Origin: Anaerolineaceae bacterium UBA5224
GTDB taxonomy: Bacteria; Chloroflexota; Anaerolineae; Anaerolineales; Anaerolineaceae
DNA: 5,886 bases
NCBI GenBank assembly: GCA_002409365.1
Contig: DHUW01000027.1
Span: 2,919-8,804 of the forward strand
Reading direction: 5' to 3'
Shown here: piece after piece, positions 4,841 to 5,886 of the stretch
How the letters are laid out: every line of letters starts with the position of its first letter
Position numbering within the stretch: position 1 is the first letter of the stretch
The notes under the pieces: generated by a model
The model's input: the letters and a program-made list of their open reading frames with translations, nothing else
Database searches by the model: none
What the model was told of the DNA's origin: nothing
Made by a program: the position numbers and the translations under genes

Positions 4841-5886
4841 ATGAACGTGGCAGGTAAATGGAGCTGGAGCCCATCAGAGAGAGACCATTCACGCAGGATA
4901 TCGACCGAGACACCAAACGGTGAAAGAACCGAGCACGCAGCGCGGATGAGCAGTTCCACGTATTTGTCTGAATCAAGATTGCCGGGCTCGACCTTGCTGC
5001 CCAGATCCCATGCAACCACATCGGGCTCACCGCGCGTATACACAAAACGCACGCGCATACCAGGTTTGACCGGCATTCCCGCCGCTTGCATTTGCCTGGC
5101 GGCGCGTACCGAGGCAGTCGAAGCTTTGTAGGCTTCCAGGGCATAACTGACCTTGCCATTGATCACCAGTTGCTCCGGCAGCACCATCCCAGCTTTCAGC
5201 GTTTGCAGCGCTTGCTGGTAATGGTTAAAGGCTTCCTGGATGCAGTCCTCCAGTTCATTTTTAGTGCGTGCCTGACCCAAAAGACGGATCATCTCTTTCT
5301 GTACTGATGCAATCCACAGCGGCGTGTCACGCCGGCGCGCCTCCAGCCCGCGCACCTTGATCTCACCGCTCTGAAACACACCAAAATAACGGTTGGCGAC
5401 CGGAATGCGCGGGTCGACCTTGGAGGGCAAAAACGCCACCCAGCGGTAAACGCCATCGAGGTTGATGGTCAGACCGGTGCGGTGGTTGATTTTTTTGATC
5501 AGCTCAGTGAAGTGTTCCGGTTTGTTACAGTCCTTTTTCTTGACCCACAGCGCGTCCACATACATATGCAGCACTTCATAACCTTCCTCTTCTGCTACGT
5601 CCTTGGCGCGCAGGAGCACTTCGCGCCCGCCTCTGGTGACAGCTTCGTGTGCTTCGATGCGCCCATAACGGGCATTTTTGTAGCCCAGAAAGCCAAAACA
5701 GACCACCAGCAGCCATTTGAGCGCCTGAGCGCGTTCTTTCAGGGTGGCGACCATGGGATGGTTTTCAGGGTAGGTCCGAAGCTTTTGCTTGATGGCGACC
5801 CGCTTTTCATAGAGTGGTTTGAGTGTCAATGGCACTACCCCCAAATCATGATGCGCCGGGGTGAGTCCATCGGGCAGGGGTACTTC
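4831..5886 (-). CDS. Family B DNA polymerase-like protein, C-terminal part, probably catalytically impaired
   Basis: The frame is open to the right edge, so the true start lies outside; 351 codons are visible. A TTG at 5844 is not a credible start, because coding similarity continues upstream (LPDGLTPAHHDLGVVPLT). Family B polymerases copy DNA in replication or repair. The palm and thumb portion is recognisable. TLKPLYEKRVAIK precedes the motif B region (LKWLLVVCFGFLGYKNARYG), followed by RIEAHEAV, a motif C equivalent MYVDALWV and the thumb segment KVRGLEARRRDTP. In motif B the usual Asn-Ser is absent. In motif C (usually YxDTDS) the first Asp aligns with Tyr and only the second Asp is kept. 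This matches the pattern of PolB paralogues described as inactivated in archaea and some bacteria (from memory). Motif A and any exonuclease domain are outside the window. GC content is well above that of the neighbours. Confidence 0.85.
   Translation of the reverse strand, partial: EVPLPDGLTPAHHDLGVVPLTLKPLYEKRVAIKQKLRTYPENHPMVATLKERAQALKWLLVVCFGFLGYKNARYGRIEAHEAVTRGGREVLLRAKDVAEEEGYEVLHMYVDALWVKKKDCNKPEHFTELIKKINHRTGLTINLDGVYRWVAFLPSKVDPRIPVANRYFGVFQSGEIKVRGLEARRRDTPLWIASVQKEMIRLLGQARTKNELEDCIQEAFNHYQQALQTLKAGMVLPEQLVINGKVSYALEAYKASTASVRAARQMQAAGMPVKPGMRVRFVYTRGEPDVVAWDLGSKVEPGNLDSDKYVELLIRAACSVLSPFGVSVDILREWSLSDGLQLHLPATFIMT

Noticed and set aside
5842..5844. TTG as the start codon of the PolB-like gene
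   Set aside because: The frame is open to the window edge, and the 14 upstream codons continue the family pattern. The gene is cut by the edge and does not start here.

Overview
The window reads like ordinary bacterial chromosome, most plausibly from the Chloroflexota (Anaerolineae-like). This is an inference from gene content: a tRNA-Leu/tig/clpP block, a trigger factor with a strongly diverged FKBP half and an acidic tail, and a family B DNA polymerase relative with a degenerate motif C. No single marker proves it. All recognisable genes lie on the minus strand.

Block 1 (1-3135, minus strand, read right to left) looks like one transcription unit. A near-consensus promoter (TTGACT, 17-nt spacer, TATAAT) sits just before a tRNA-Leu(UAG). 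Only 27 nt separate the tRNA from a trigger factor gene (tig), which starts at TTG behind a good ribosome binding site. Next come clpP, a NagD-type HAD phosphatase 2 nt after the clpP stop, and the first 18 codons of another gene (possibly rlmN) that overlaps the phosphatase stop by 8 nt and leaves the window. The genes join translation (tRNA, perhaps rRNA methylation), folding of nascent chains (trigger factor), proteolysis (ClpP) and a housekeeping phosphatase. clpX is not adjacent.

Block 2 (3144-3939, minus strand) is a GntR/HutC-type regulator with a UTRA effector domain. An extended -10 element lies so close to its ATG, with no Shine-Dalgarno sequence, that its mRNA may be leaderless. 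Two direct copies of a 9-nt motif, 22 nt apart, overlap the promoter and could be an autoregulatory operator.

Block 3 (3882-4830) is about 950 bp of AT-rich DNA (about 36% GC by sampled hand count) without an intact gene. It holds two diverged direct copies of a segment about 237 nt apart. Translated on the plus strand, the two copies still show similar peptides interrupted by stops and frameshifts, which suggests a tandemly duplicated and decayed gene. A perfect 11-bp inverted repeat lies near its right end.

Block 4 (4831-5886, minus strand) is the C-terminal 351 codons of a family B DNA polymerase-like protein that continues beyond the right edge. Its GC content (about 58% by sampled rows) is clearly above that of the neighbours. 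The first aspartate of polymerase motif C is replaced, as in apparently inactivated PolB paralogues.
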